NCBI GenBank assembly: GCA_023433775.1
Contig: JAEYTY010000162.1
Location: 1-27,501, forward strand
Length of the DNA stretch: 27,501 nucleotides
From: Pseudomonadota bacterium
Lineage (GTDB): Bacteria > Pseudomonadota > Alphaproteobacteria > Rhizobiales > Devosiaceae
Direction of reading: 5' to 3'
Below are positions 1-8,146 of the stretch, piece by piece. Numbering within the stretch: the stretch's first letter is position 1; each line of letters starts with the position of its first letter. The notes under the pieces are model-generated. The model was not told the origin of the DNA. It saw only the letters and a list, made by a program, of their open reading frames with translations, and did not search any database. A program made the translations under genes and the position numbers.

Positions 1-224
1 GTTCGATACCGATCCTTGATGTCCAGGCAGCAGAGGACACAATTGCTCCGGCCAGCCAGGCAGGGGAGCTGCGCGACGAGCTTGGAGAGCGGGTCAGCCT
101 CGTCACAATAGACAATGCGGGGCACGCGCTGCTGCCCGAGCAGCCTGACCGGGTCATCGAGGCAATCGACGCCTTTGTGCGCAGAATTTGCGGGGGCCGC
201 GAAGAGGCGTTCCGGCAAGACTAG
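1..224 (+). CDS. Alpha/beta hydrolase, C-terminal part (5' end outside window)
   Basis: The open frame running in from the left edge (first full codon at position 3) ends at a TAG at 222-224. The 73 visible residues match the end of an alpha/beta hydrolase fold: a strand IPILDVQAAEDTIAP, where the Asp sits as the usual acid residue, then the sequence VTIDNAGHALLPEQPDRV, where the His of NAGHALLPEQP is the expected catalytic base, then a final helix (VIEAIDAFVRR). The nucleophile Ser lies outside the window, so substrate class cannot be judged. It reads in the same direction as the GntR regulator 100 nt downstream and could belong to the catabolic locus beside it, for example as an enol-lactonase or ester hydrolase, but that is inference from position only. 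Confidence 0.8.
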   Translation, partial: SIPILDVQAAEDTIAPASQAGELRDELGERVSLVTIDNAGHALLPEQPDRVIEAIDAFVRRICGGREEAFRQD

Positions 225-258
225 CCGGCCCGAACACCAAGTTCCTAAAGCCAGCCTA

Positions 259-286
259 TTGGTTGTAACTGGCCTGCCGACATAAT
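259..286 (+). promoter_or_regulatory. Possible sigma-70-type promoter for the GntR regulator
   Basis: TTGGTT at 259-264 and CATAAT at 281-286 are 16 nt apart, in the 99-nt gap before the regulator. The -10 hexamer matches the consensus at five of six positions; the -35 is weak. The -35/spacer region includes GTTGTAAC, a near-palindrome that could be an operator. This is pattern matching only. Confidence 0.3.
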
Positions 287-323
287 AGATTGAAGCCATT
301 GGGGGCGAAGTCAGGACATTGAA

Positions 324-1070
324 GTGAATACAAAGCCAGCAACGGCCGCAGTCGATTTCGGGAAGAGCGCGGTGGCCCGCTATATCCAGCTGGCGACATT
401 GTTCAAGCGGCGCATCGAAGCAGGACAATGGCCCATTGGCAGCCAGATCCCAACCGTGGACGAGCTGGCAGTTGAATGCGGCGTGGCGCGCGCGACGATC
501 CGGCAGGCGCTGGACCAGCTGGAAAAGGAAAATCTGATCGAGCGCTTCCGCGCCAAGGGGACCTTTGTGCGCAGCCGTCCGCAGGAGGCGCTGTGGTGTG
601 CCGTGGCCACCGACTGGTCGGGCCTGCTGCGCCCCAGCCATGATGCCCGCATCGAAATCCTCACCGATGAACGCGATAGCGGCCTGCCCGACCTTCCCTA
701 TATGATTGGAACGACGGCGCCCAAATACCGGCACCTCAACCGCCGGCACTGGCGCGAGGGCAAGCCGTTCCTGCTCACCGAGCTCTATATCGACGAACGT
801 CTTTCGGACCGGATCACGCAGAATGATCTTGAAACCAAGACGGCGCTACGGCTGGTCACCGATGTGCCGGGCGTCGAGATTGTCGATGCGCAGCAGACGC
901 TGACGATCCGCAGCGCCGATATGGACATGGCCAAGGCGCTCGACATCGCCATCAATTCGCCGGTGGCTTTCGTCTATCGCCGCGCTGTCGACCAGACGGG
1001 CACGGCGGTGTTGGTGGCGGAGGGCGTCTATCGCGGCGATGTGGTGCGCTTCGACGTCAAGCTGCGCTAG
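324..1070 (+). CDS. GntR family transcriptional regulator, HutC/UTRA type
   Basis: A 248-residue DNA-binding regulator. Residues about 18-83 form the GntR winged helix-turn-helix, with the typical run IPTVDELAVECGVARATIRQ and the wing KGTFV. Residues about 105-243 fit a UTRA effector-binding domain (PFLLTELYIDERL near the middle, VYRRAVDQTGTAVLVAEG near the end), which in this family binds a small metabolite. The start is GTG at 324, with AGGA at 312-315 as ribosome binding site. The gene converges on the six-gene catabolic operon that ends at 1131, so it is a plausible repressor of that operon and of the hydrolase upstream. The effector is not visible from sequence. Confidence 0.9.
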   Translation: MNTKPATAAVDFGKSAVARYIQLATLFKRRIEAGQWPIGSQIPTVDELAVECGVARATIRQALDQLEKENLIERFRAKGTFVRSRPQEALWCAVATDWSGLLRPSHDARIEILTDERDSGLPDLPYMIGTTAPKYRHLNRRHWREGKPFLLTELYIDERLSDRITQNDLETKTALRLVTDVPGVEIVDAQQTLTIRSADMDMAKALDIAINSPVAFVYRRAVDQTGTAVLVAEGVYRGDVVRFDVKLR

Positions 1071-1084
1071 ATCCTTTGTTTGTC

Positions 1085-1129
1085 GCGTTTTCGAACCGCT
1101 AAAGTGGTGACCACTTTAGCTGAAAACGC
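1085..1129. repeat. Perfect palindrome between convergent genes
   Basis: GCTAAAGTGG (1098-1107), loop TGA, CCACTTTAGC (1111-1120) form a perfect 10-bp stem with a 3-nt loop. Outer arms GCGTTTTC (1085-1092) and GAAAACGC (1122-1129) also pair perfectly, separated from the inner stem by an unpaired GAACC on one side and a single T on the other. There is no T-run after either side, so it is not a classical intrinsic terminator. It fills the 60-nt gap between the GntR gene and the fused dehydrogenase gene, and may stabilise both 3' ends. Confidence 0.75.
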
Positions 1130-1130
1130 T

Positions 1131-3149
1131 TCAGCCGGCGCGCCGAAAACCGAAGCCGGTTGACGCCTCGATCTCATCAAGGGCCTGCGCCGTCTCTGCA
1201 GGGTCCTGTTTCGCATTCCAGTAAAGCGGGCCGCCTTCCCAGGCGGGGAAGCCATAGCCGTGAACCAGAACGACGTCTATGTCGCTGGCGCGCTGGGCTA
1301 TACCATCCTCCAGCACCAGGCGCGCCTCGTTGACAATGGCGGCGAGCGCGCGGCGCTGAATTTCGGCTGGCGCGAAGCTGCGTCGTTGCGAAACGGCGGA
1401 GTTTGCCTCGATCAGGGCATCGACCGCTGGATCGGCATGGCGCTTGCCACGCTCGTCATAGCGATACCAGCCGGCGCCTGTCTTGCGGCCCAGCCGCCCA
1501 GCCTCGCAGAGCCGGTCGGCAATGGTGACATAGCGTTCGCGCGGATCGCGTGTCGCGGCAAGGCGCTGGCGTGTCTTCCAGGCGATATCGAGCCCGGACA
1601 GATCCGACACGGCAAAGGGACCCATGGCAAAGCCGAAGGCTTCCATGGCAGCATCGACCTCAAGCGGACTGGCGCCCTCCTCGACCATGAACTCGCATTG
1701 CCGGCGGTAGGCGGAATAGATGCGATTGCCGATAAAGCCTTCGCCGAGGCCGGAAACAACGGCAATCTTGCCGATCTGCCGCGCCAGCTTGAGACCGGTG
1801 ACGAGCGCCTGATCGGAGGTCTGCGAGGTCCGCACGACTTCGAGCAGCTTCATGACATTGGCCGGGCTGAAGAAGTGGAGGCCGATGACGGAAGCGGGCC
1901 GCTTTGTGGTGGCGGCTATGGCTTCGATATCGAGATAGGAAGTGTTGGTGGCCAGGATCGCGTCGGGCCGCGCCACGGCATCGAGACGCGCAAAGAGGTC
2001 CTGCTTGACCGCCATGTCTTCGAAGGCCGCCTCGATGACGAGGTCGCAGTTTTGCAAATCCGCCAGATTTACGCTGCCGGTGAGCGCAGAGCGCCGTTTT
2101 GCGCTGTCATCAGCACTGCTTCGGCCGCCGGCGACATCGGCGGCCAGCGTCTTTTCGATGCGGTCCATGCCGCGCGCAAGGGCCGGTTCATCCTGCTCCA
2201 TAAGCTGAACGGGGAGGCCCGCATTGAGCAGACAGACGGCAATTGCAGCACCCATGGTGCCGGCGCCGACCACGCCGATAGTGCGCACCGGAAGCGGCGC
2301 AATACCGGAAAGTCCATCGACGCGTCCGGCTTCGCGCTCCGCAAAGAACAGATGACGGAGCGCAGCGGCTTCGTCGCCAGAGCGCAGGCGCTGAAATGTG
2401 GCGCGTTCGCGGGCCAGCATTGTGTCGAATGGCGCGCTGGCGGCTTCGCGCAGCAGCGTGATGGCCTCAAGCACATTGGGGCGGTTGCGGCCGCGGCGCA
2501 CGGCCTTGTCTGCGGCCGCGTCGATCTTGGCATCACTGGCGGAAATGACCGGCGCATCGGCCAGTCGCCGTTTTGTATTGGCCATGAAACGGGCATGGCC
2601 GATGGCTTTGTCGAGCAGATCGCCATCGGCGATAGCATCGATGAGGCCGAGTTTCAGAGCCTCCGGCGCGGCGACCCTCTTGCCGCTGCAGACGAGGTCT
2701 ATGGCCGTGGCGATATCGACAAGGCGGACCAGACGCTGCGTGCCGCCAGCGCCGGGCACCATGCCGAGCTTGACCTCGGGCAGGCCGACCACAGCATCGA
2801 CTGTGGCTACACGCGCGTCGCAGCCCAGGGCCAGTTCGAAGCCACCGCCCAGGGCAGCGCCATGGATGGCGGCGACGACGGGAATGGGCAGTGCCTCTAT
2901 GGCCGAAATGACCGTGGGCAGTTGCGGCTCTTCCAGCGGGGCGCCGAATTCGCGGATGTCTGAGCCGGCTATGAAGGTCTTGCCGGCGCCGATGATGACA
3001 ACGCCTTTGGCCGGGCTTTTGGCTATTTCGCTGAGCCTCTCGAGCAGGCCCAGGCGCACGGAACGCGAGCCGGCGTTGACGGGCGGGTTGTCGATGGTGA
3101 CGACCGCAATGTCGTCCTCGAAATGTAGTCGGACCAGACTATCCGTCAT
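1131..3149 (-). CDS. Fused enoyl-CoA hydratase / 3-hydroxyacyl-CoA dehydrogenase (FadJ/FadB-like)
   Basis: A 672-residue two-domain beta-oxidation enzyme, expected to hydrate an enoyl-CoA and then oxidise the 3-hydroxyacyl-CoA with NAD+. Residues 1-~190 are a crotonase domain with both acid residues in place (Glu105 in GGGFELALGCD, Glu125 in GLPEVKLGMVPGAGG). Residues ~290-475 are the NAD-binding domain (GAGTMG at 295-300) with His425 and Glu437 of the dehydrogenase pair (GLHFFSPANVMKLLEVV). A duplicated C-terminal dehydrogenase domain follows. This layout resembles the peroxisomal multifunctional enzyme type as much as FadB or FadJ. It is the last gene of the operon; its ATG overlaps the crotonase stop by 4 nt. 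No thiolase gene is next to it. Confidence 0.92.
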   Translation of the reverse strand: MTDSLVRLHFEDDIAVVTIDNPPVNAGSRSVRLGLLERLSEIAKSPAKGVVIIGAGKTFIAGSDIREFGAPLEEPQLPTVISAIEALPIPVVAAIHGAALGGGFELALGCDARVATVDAVVGLPEVKLGMVPGAGGTQRLVRLVDIATAIDLVCSGKRVAAPEALKLGLIDAIADGDLLDKAIGHARFMANTKRRLADAPVISASDAKIDAAADKAVRRGRNRPNVLEAITLLREAASAPFDTMLARERATFQRLRSGDEAAALRHLFFAEREAGRVDGLSGIAPLPVRTIGVVGAGTMGAAIAVCLLNAGLPVQLMEQDEPALARGMDRIEKTLAADVAGGRSSADDSAKRRSALTGSVNLADLQNCDLVIEAAFEDMAVKQDLFARLDAVARPDAILATNTSYLDIEAIAATTKRPASVIGLHFFSPANVMKLLEVVRTSQTSDQALVTGLKLARQIGKIAVVSGLGEGFIGNRIYSAYRRQCEFMVEEGASPLEVDAAMEAFGFAMGPFAVSDLSGLDIAWKTRQRLAATRDPRERYVTIADRLCEAGRLGRKTGAGWYRYDERGKRHADPAVDALIEANSAVSQRRSFAPAEIQRRALAAIVNEARLVLEDGIAQRASDIDVVLVHGYGFPAWEGGPLYWNAKQDPAETAQALDEIEASTGFGFRRAG

Positions 3150-3910
3150 GTCCCGCTCCAGACCGGGGCGCGTTTTTCGACCACGGCGCGGGTGGCCTCG
3201 CGGGCATCGGCGGTACGCATCAGGCGCGTGCTATATACCTGCTCGCCGGCATAGCCTTCTTCGACCGGCAGAAACTCGGCTTCGTTCATCGACTGCTTGC
3301 CGAGGCGCTGGCCAAGCGGCGCCTTGCTGGCGATCAGCGTCGCCAGTTCCATGGCGCGGTTCATGAGGCTTTCGGGATCCACGATTTCCTGCACAAAGCC
3401 GAAGCGCCAGGCATCCTCGACGCTCAGCGGCAGACCGGTAAAGACCATGTGGCGGAGCACGCCCTGGGGCAGGTGGCGGCCCATATGGGCAGTGCCGCCG
3501 CAGCGGCCGACATTGATTTCGGGCAGGCTGAAACGGGCATTGGGGCTGGCGAGGCGAATATCGGCCACCGAAGCGAGTACGCATCCCGCGCCCAGGGCAG
3601 GGCCATTCACGGCGGCGATGACAGGCACTGCGCAATGGCGAACGGCGGCGAAGCAGCGCCGGACAATGGCGGCGCGCTCCTCGTCATTGTCCGCCGATGC
3701 GGCGAGAAATTCGTGCAGGTCGAGGCCGGCGCAAAAGGCCTTGGCACCCGCCGCGGTCAGCACGACGCAGCGCACATCCTTGCGGTCGGCAAAGCTCTCG
3801 AAGAGTTCGGCGATCTCTTCATAAAGCGCCATGGTCAGCGCATTGACCGGCGGCCGGTCGAGCGTCACGACGGCGATATGATCATTGATGGTGAGCTGGA
3901 GAGCCGTCAT
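3146..3910 (-). CDS. Enoyl-CoA hydratase/isomerase (crotonase) family protein with one catalytic Glu replaced
   Basis: A 254-residue crotonase. The oxyanion-hole segments are recognisable (AFCAGLDLHEF near 58-68; NGPALGAGC at 102-110). At the place of the first catalytic Glu of hydratases this protein has Val111 (GAGCVLASVAD), while the second Glu is kept (Glu131 in SLPEINVG). Canonical hydratases need both, whereas enoyl-CoA isomerases and some other crotonases work with the second alone. Simple hydration is therefore doubtful, and isomerisation or another crotonase reaction is more likely. It sits fifth in the operon, with 4-nt overlaps to both the amidohydrolase gene before it and the fused dehydrogenase gene after it, so its expression is probably translationally coupled. 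Confidence 0.88.
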   Translation of the reverse strand: MTALQLTINDHIAVVTLDRPPVNALTMALYEEIAELFESFADRKDVRCVVLTAAGAKAFCAGLDLHEFLAASADNDEERAAIVRRCFAAVRHCAVPVIAAVNGPALGAGCVLASVADIRLASPNARFSLPEINVGRCGGTAHMGRHLPQGVLRHMVFTGLPLSVEDAWRFGFVQEIVDPESLMNRAMELATLIASKAPLGQRLGKQSMNEAEFLPVEEGYAGEQVYSTRLMRTADAREATRAVVEKRAPVWSGT

Positions 3911-4818
3911 TGGCCAAATCCTTGCGTCTGGCGAGGGAGGGCGTCGAAGCCGTAAAGAGCGGCAGGATTATCGACGAGGATGGTGTGGGCCAGTTCCGCG
4001 TCCTCGCCGGTCCAGTCGTCAAAGAGGTCGAGCAGGTGGCCCACATCGGGTCGGTTGTCGTCCATGCGCACATGGGGCCAGTCCGAGGCCCAGAGCAGGC
4101 GGCGGAAATTGGCGGCGATGAGGGCATCGTGAAAGGGGCGTATATCGGGATAATCGGGCGCCTGTTGCGAAGCGCGGCAGAGCGCGAGCTTGACCCAGAT
4201 TTCGCCATTGGCCAGGGCGGCGAGAACAGTTTGAAAGGCAGCGCCTGACGTCCCGGCCTCCGTATCGAACCGCGCCATATGTTCGAGCACCAGAGGCAGG
4301 CCGAGCCCGAGCAGGGCCTGCCGCTGTTCGGCAAACGTCGATGCATCGCACCAGAGCTGGGCGTGGAGGCCGACCGCTGCCATGGCCGGCGCGAGAGCAA
4401 AGAGATCATCAAAGCCCGCCGCGCCGGGGAAGCGGGTTGCGCCGCCCAGCAGATCCAGATGCACAAAGCGGAGGCCGACTATGCCGGCTGCCTTGAGTTG
4501 CGAAAGGTGTGTTTCGCTGGCCCCGGCAAAGGCCGTGCCGATACCGCGCAACGTCGTGGGCGCCGCTTCGATCGCCCTGATGATGACGCTGCAATCGTCG
4601 GCATAGACAGCCGGCTGAACCAGCACGGCGCGCGTCAAGCCGGTCTGGTCGAGCATCTGGCGATGCCGCGCTGCGTCAGCGTCCGGCAGCGGATAATGGG
4701 GCGGATGGATGAGGGGGAAGTCTGCTATGGACCCAAAAACATGGGTGTGGCAGTCGCAGGCGCCTTCCTGCGGCTTGCGGGAGGGCGCGTGGCTCGGCGG
4801 AAGAGTGACCCTCTCCAT
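3907..4818 (-). CDS. Amidohydrolase family 2 protein, 2-pyrone-4,6-dicarboxylate lactonase-like
   Basis: A 303-residue TIM-barrel hydrolase of the amidohydrolase superfamily, closest by eye to the LigI-type lactonases that open 2-pyrone-4,6-dicarboxylate. The N-terminal strand carries His24 and His26 (CDCHTHVFG). EH at 179-180 (LVLEHMARFD), Lys210 (WVKL) and Asp246 (LLWASDWPHV) fall at the usual strand ends. The C-terminus has the family ending VDNPAALYGF. LigI-type enzymes are about this length. The ATG shares one nucleotide with the stop of the preceding gene (TGATG), typical of translational coupling. A lactone or a ring-opened acid is a reasonable substrate class; the exact compound cannot be read from the sequence. 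Confidence 0.82.
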   Translation of the reverse strand: MERVTLPPSHAPSRKPQEGACDCHTHVFGSIADFPLIHPPHYPLPDADAARHRQMLDQTGLTRAVLVQPAVYADDCSVIIRAIEAAPTTLRGIGTAFAGASETHLSQLKAAGIVGLRFVHLDLLGGATRFPGAAGFDDLFALAPAMAAVGLHAQLWCDASTFAEQRQALLGLGLPLVLEHMARFDTEAGTSGAAFQTVLAALANGEIWVKLALCRASQQAPDYPDIRPFHDALIAANFRRLLWASDWPHVRMDDNRPDVGHLLDLFDDWTGEDAELAHTILVDNPAALYGFDALPRQTQGFGQ

Positions 4819-5375
4819 CAGGTCCGGGCCTCCAGCGGGGGTGACACGCCTTCGGGCAGAGGAAGCTCATGGGCGTTGAGCGTCATCGCGACCATGGAAT
4901 AATAGCCGATGATGGCCGTCAACTCGATCACGCCGACGACGTCCCATCGGGCGAGGACCACTTGATAGGTCGGCTCGGAAACAAAGCGGTCGCGCAGCAA
5001 TTCGATGGTGAAATCGTGGATGGCAGCGGCTTCTTCATCCATTTCGGCGGGGCGTTGGCCCTGCCGGATGGCGTCGATTATCGACATGTCCAGCGCAGCC
5101 TTGATGGCCTCCCGCTCATGGAGGTGCCACTCGACCTGACAATCCCAGTGGCGGGCCGTGACCAATATGGCCAGCTCGCTGAGCTGGGCCGGCAGGCTGG
5201 TGCGATAGCGCAGCAATTCGCCGAATTGCTGCCATTTGTCGGCCAGTTCCGGGCGGTGAATGGCAGCGCGCAGGGGGCCGACCAGCATACCGCGGGGGCC
5301 AGACACGACGGCGTCGTGAATGCGTCTCTGGTCGGGGGACATAGCGTCGGGCGTCAGAATTGGAATACGCGGCAT
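4818..5375 (-). CDS. Carboxymuconolactone decarboxylase family protein
   Basis: A 185-residue all-helical protein of the CMD/AhpD superfamily. The typical core is visible: LSELAILVTARHWDCQVEWHLHE at about 66-88, containing Cys79, Glu82, His84 and His86, followed by the second helix pair (AIHDFTIELLRDRFVS) and the ending VVGVIELTAIIGYYSMVAMTLNAHE. There is only one Cys in the motif, so a CXXC peroxidase mechanism as in AhpD is unlikely; decarboxylation or an uncharacterised ring-lactone reaction fits better. GGAG lies eight nt before the ATG. It sits 14 nt after the CoA-transferase gene and overlaps the lactonase-like gene by one nucleotide, which supports a joint role. Confidence 0.87.
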   Translation of the reverse strand: MPRIPILTPDAMSPDQRRIHDAVVSGPRGMLVGPLRAAIHRPELADKWQQFGELLRYRTSLPAQLSELAILVTARHWDCQVEWHLHEREAIKAALDMSIIDAIRQGQRPAEMDEEAAAIHDFTIELLRDRFVSEPTYQVVLARWDVVGVIELTAIIGYYSMVAMTLNAHELPLPEGVSPPLEART

Positions 5376-5389
5376 GGGCGTTGCTCCGG

Positions 5390-6607
5390 TCAGGATTGAG
5401 AGGAGCCACCGGCGTCTGCCGGCGCATGGATGGCAAATTCAGCGAGGATTTCGGTCGTGTGTTCGCCGAGCAAAGGCGGATGCCGATCGCGCCGCAATTT
5501 TGCGTTGCGAAACCGCATGGGGCTGGCAATCAGATCGACACTGCCCGCCAGCGGATGGGGCATCTGCATTTTCATGCCGCGATGGATCACCTGCTCATCT
5601 TCGAGAACAGCGGGAATGGTATTGATCGGGCCACAGGGCACGCCGGCGGCATCAAGGCGCGCCAGCCAGTCTTTCATGTCGGCCTCGGCAAAGGCGGCGC
5701 GGATGATGTCGCCGAGCGCGAGACGATTGCGCACGCGGTCGGCATTGACGGCAAAGCGGGTGTCGTTCGCCAGCTCCGGTTGGCCGATCACCTCGCAGAA
5801 CCTGGCGAATTGACCATCATTGCCGACAACGAGAACGAGATGTCCGTCGCGGCAGGGAAAGACATCTTGCGGCTGGATATTGGGGTGGGCATTGCCGGCG
5901 CGTTTTGGCGGCGTGCCGGAAACCAGATAATTCATGGCCTGATTGGCAAGGAAACCGACCTGCACATCGAGCATGGCTATGTCGACATGGTCGCCCTTGC
6001 CGGTCTCAGTGCGATGGGCCAGCGCGCCCAAAGTGGCGATGGCGGCGTACATGCCGGTCATGATGTCGACGATGGGTACGCCGACCTTTTCCGGGCCGCC
6101 GCCGGGCGCCCCGTCGGGCTCGCCGGTGACGCTCATCAGGCCACCCATAGCCTGGATCATGAAGTCGTAGGCCGGCTGGTCGCGACGCGGCCCGGTCTGG
6201 CCAAAGCCGGTGACCGAGCAATAGATGATATCGGGCTTGATGGCCTTAAGGTCGTCATAGCCCAGGCCGTAGCGGTCGAGCGTGTCGACCTTGAAATTCT
6301 CGATGACGATATCGCAGTGCCGGACCAGTTCGCGTACCACGCGCTGGCCTTCCGGCGTGGCAATATCGAGCGTGATCGAGCGCTTGCCGCGGTTGACCGA
6401 GAGAAAGTATCCCGCGTCGGTGGTGTCCTTGCCTTCAGCATCTTTCAGGAATGGCGGGCCCCAGCTGCGCGTATCGTCGCCGCGTCCCTGCCGTTCAACC
6501 TTGATGACGTCGGCGCCCAGATCAGCAAAAATCTGGCTGGCCCAAGGCCCGGCCATGATGCGGCTGAGATCGAGAACGCGGATATGGGAGAGCGGAGACT
6601 GGCTCAT
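5390..6607 (-). CDS. CaiB/BaiF family (class III) CoA-transferase
   Basis: A 405-residue class III CoA-transferase, expected to move CoA from a donor thioester to a carboxylic acid. It begins with the family signature VLDLSRIMAGPWASQIFADLG and ADVIKVE. Asp181 in GVPIVDIMTGMYAA is at the position of the catalytic Asp that forms the mixed anhydride. The C-terminal lobe (DWLARLDAAGVPCGPIN, then LGEHTTEIL) is complete. As second gene of the operon it supplies the CoA activation step that the two crotonase-type enzymes downstream need; no CoA ligase is present. The ATG overlaps the stop of the glutathione S-transferase gene by 4 nt. Donor and acceptor are not predictable. Confidence 0.92.
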   Translation of the reverse strand: MSQSPLSHIRVLDLSRIMAGPWASQIFADLGADVIKVERQGRGDDTRSWGPPFLKDAEGKDTTDAGYFLSVNRGKRSITLDIATPEGQRVVRELVRHCDIVIENFKVDTLDRYGLGYDDLKAIKPDIIYCSVTGFGQTGPRRDQPAYDFMIQAMGGLMSVTGEPDGAPGGGPEKVGVPIVDIMTGMYAAIATLGALAHRTETGKGDHVDIAMLDVQVGFLANQAMNYLVSGTPPKRAGNAHPNIQPQDVFPCRDGHLVLVVGNDGQFARFCEVIGQPELANDTRFAVNADRVRNRLALGDIIRAAFAEADMKDWLARLDAAGVPCGPINTIPAVLEDEQVIHRGMKMQMPHPLAGSVDLIASPMRFRNAKLRRDRHPPLLGEHTTEILAEFAIHAPADAGGSSQS

Positions 6608-7227
6608 GCGGCGGCCTCGTCGCCAGGCAGGGTTGCGCGAGACGAGGCGCGCGCCGCAAAGCCTTCATACCATGCGGCAAGGCTCGGATAGGCGCTGCGC
6701 CAGTCGCGGTCGCTGAAGCGGAAATCGAGATAGCCCAGTGCGCAGCCGATGGCGATGTGGCCAACGCTGAAGGCGCTCTTGTCCAGATTTGGCGCTTCGG
6801 CTTCGAGAGCGTTCAGCCCGGCGGCGAGTTTCTGCTCGAAACCGGCCAGATAGGTGGGCGAAGGTGTGCCATTGGGGCGGGCGGCTTCATTGCGCAGCAG
6901 GAGCATCACATCGATCAGCCCGTCGCCCAGGGCCTGCCGCCGCAATGCAAGAATGCGGTTCGCAGTATCGGCGGGGAAGAGCCTGGCGCCATTATGCAGG
7001 CCATCGAGATATTCGCAGATGACCGGCGAATCATAGATCGCGCCATGCTCGGAGGTCAGCAGCACGGGGATTTTGCCGAGCGGATTATGCTGGAGAATTT
7101 GGGGGTTCACCTTGGCCATGGACGCGACGGCGCGGACGGTCTCGACCCGGTCGGTCAGGCCTGTCTCGTGCAGTACGATCATGACTTTGCGCACAAAGGG
7201 GGATCGGGGCGACCATAAGAGCTGCAA
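6604..7227 (-). CDS. Glutathione S-transferase family protein
   Basis: A cytosolic GST of 207 residues. The N-terminal thioredoxin-like domain starts LLWSPRSPFVRKV, where a Ser of SPRSPF is the likely thiol-activating residue; NPLGKIPVL has the cis-Pro and YDSPVICEYLDG the gamma-Glu-binding Ser. A helical C-terminal domain follows. I place the start at the TTG at 7227 because GGAGG lies 5 nt before it and because it gives the usual N-terminus MQLLWSP. An ATG at 7245 would add six residues but has no ribosome binding site. It is the first gene of the six-gene leftward operon. In aromatic catabolism GSTs act as isomerases, dehalogenases or lyases; which applies here is unknown. Confidence 0.9.
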   Translation of the reverse strand: MQLLWSPRSPFVRKVMIVLHETGLTDRVETVRAVASMAKVNPQILQHNPLGKIPVLLTSEHGAIYDSPVICEYLDGLHNGARLFPADTANRILALRRQALGDGLIDVMLLLRNEAARPNGTPSPTYLAGFEQKLAAGLNALEAEAPNLDKSAFSVGHIAIGCALGYLDFRFSDRDWRSAYPSLAAWYEGFAARASSRATLPGDEAAA

Positions 7228-7378
7228 AATGTCCTCCGGCGGCATAATGAACTAAAAAACCAGTTATATAGCCTTATCGAGCCATGCCGCTGTGGTCAAT
7301 GGTGGAACATGGCCCGGCCTTGCATTACGCTCCATCGCAAGTTCTCCGTCTTTCACCCCTCGGAATGGTCCATTTCTC

Positions 7379-8146
7379 ATGAAATTTTCTGCCTGCATCG
7401 AATGGCTCTTTTCCGAGGCCAGTGATGAATTTGCCCAGCGTATTCACCTCTCCAAAGCGGCCGGGTTGGAGGCGGTGGAATTCTGGCGCTGGAGCACCAA
7501 GGATATCGACGCCATTGAAAAGGCTTTGCAGGAAACCGGCCTTGCGCTGACCGGCTTTGTTGCCGAGCCGATGATTGCGCTGACGGATCCGGCGAACAGG
7601 GACGCGTTTCTGGCCGGGCTCAGGCGATCAGTGGAGGTCGCGCAGCGGCTTGGCGCCGAAGTGCTGATTGCGCAGGCGGGCAATGACCTTGCGGGGCGGA
7701 GCCGGGAAGAGCAGCGCTTGGCGCTGGTCGGGACGCTGCGCGGGGCTGCCGGGATTTTGCAGGGCAGTGGCGTGCGCCTTGGTCTTGAGCCGCTGAATAC
7801 GCTGATCGACCACAAGGGCTATTTCCTGTCCTCGACCAGCGAAGCGATTGATATTGTTGATGAAGTGGGGCGGCCGGAAATCGGGATTGTCTATGATCTT
7901 TATCATTCGGCGGTGATGGGCGAGCGGATCGAGACCGTGCTGGCCGGTCGCGTCGAGCATGTTTTCCATGCCCATGTGGCTGATCATCCCGGGCGCAACG
8001 AGCCGGGATCGGGTGAGGTCGATCTCGGTGCGCGGCTCGCCTGGCTTTTTGCCAATGGTTATGCGGGGCCGGTGGGGCTTGAATATAAGCCGCTTGGGTC
8101 GACGACTGAGGCATTGCCTGGCGTGCGTGCGGCGCTTGGCGGTTAG
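7379..8146 (+). CDS. Hydroxypyruvate isomerase-like sugar phosphate isomerase (AP endonuclease 2 fold)
   Basis: A 255-residue TIM-barrel isomerase of the xylose-isomerase-like superfamily, close to hydroxypyruvate isomerases. Metal and catalytic positions are visible: Glu137 (LGLEPLNTLIDHKGYFL), Asp173 and His176 (VYDLYH), the HAHVADHPGRNEPGSGEVD loop near 197-215, and Glu235 (GLEYKP). The frame is open further upstream to 7292, but the family N-terminus starts at the ATG at 7379 (MKFSACIEWLF). The ribosome binding site there is weak. The gene is divergent from the catabolic operon and followed 119 nt later by panB. It could interconvert hydroxypyruvate and tartronate semialdehyde or a related 3-keto sugar. 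Confidence 0.8.
   Translation: MKFSACIEWLFSEASDEFAQRIHLSKAAGLEAVEFWRWSTKDIDAIEKALQETGLALTGFVAEPMIALTDPANRDAFLAGLRRSVEVAQRLGAEVLIAQAGNDLAGRSREEQRLALVGTLRGAAGILQGSGVRLGLEPLNTLIDHKGYFLSSTSEAIDIVDEVGRPEIGIVYDLYHSAVMGERIETVLAGRVEHVFHAHVADHPGRNEPGSGEVDLGARLAWLFANGYAGPVGLEYKPLGSTTEALPGVRAALGG

Noticed and set aside
1260..2963. A 567-codon open frame antisense to the fused dehydrogenase gene
   Set aside because: No domain is recognisable, and the opposite strand encodes complete catalytic motifs. It is a GC-skewed shadow frame.
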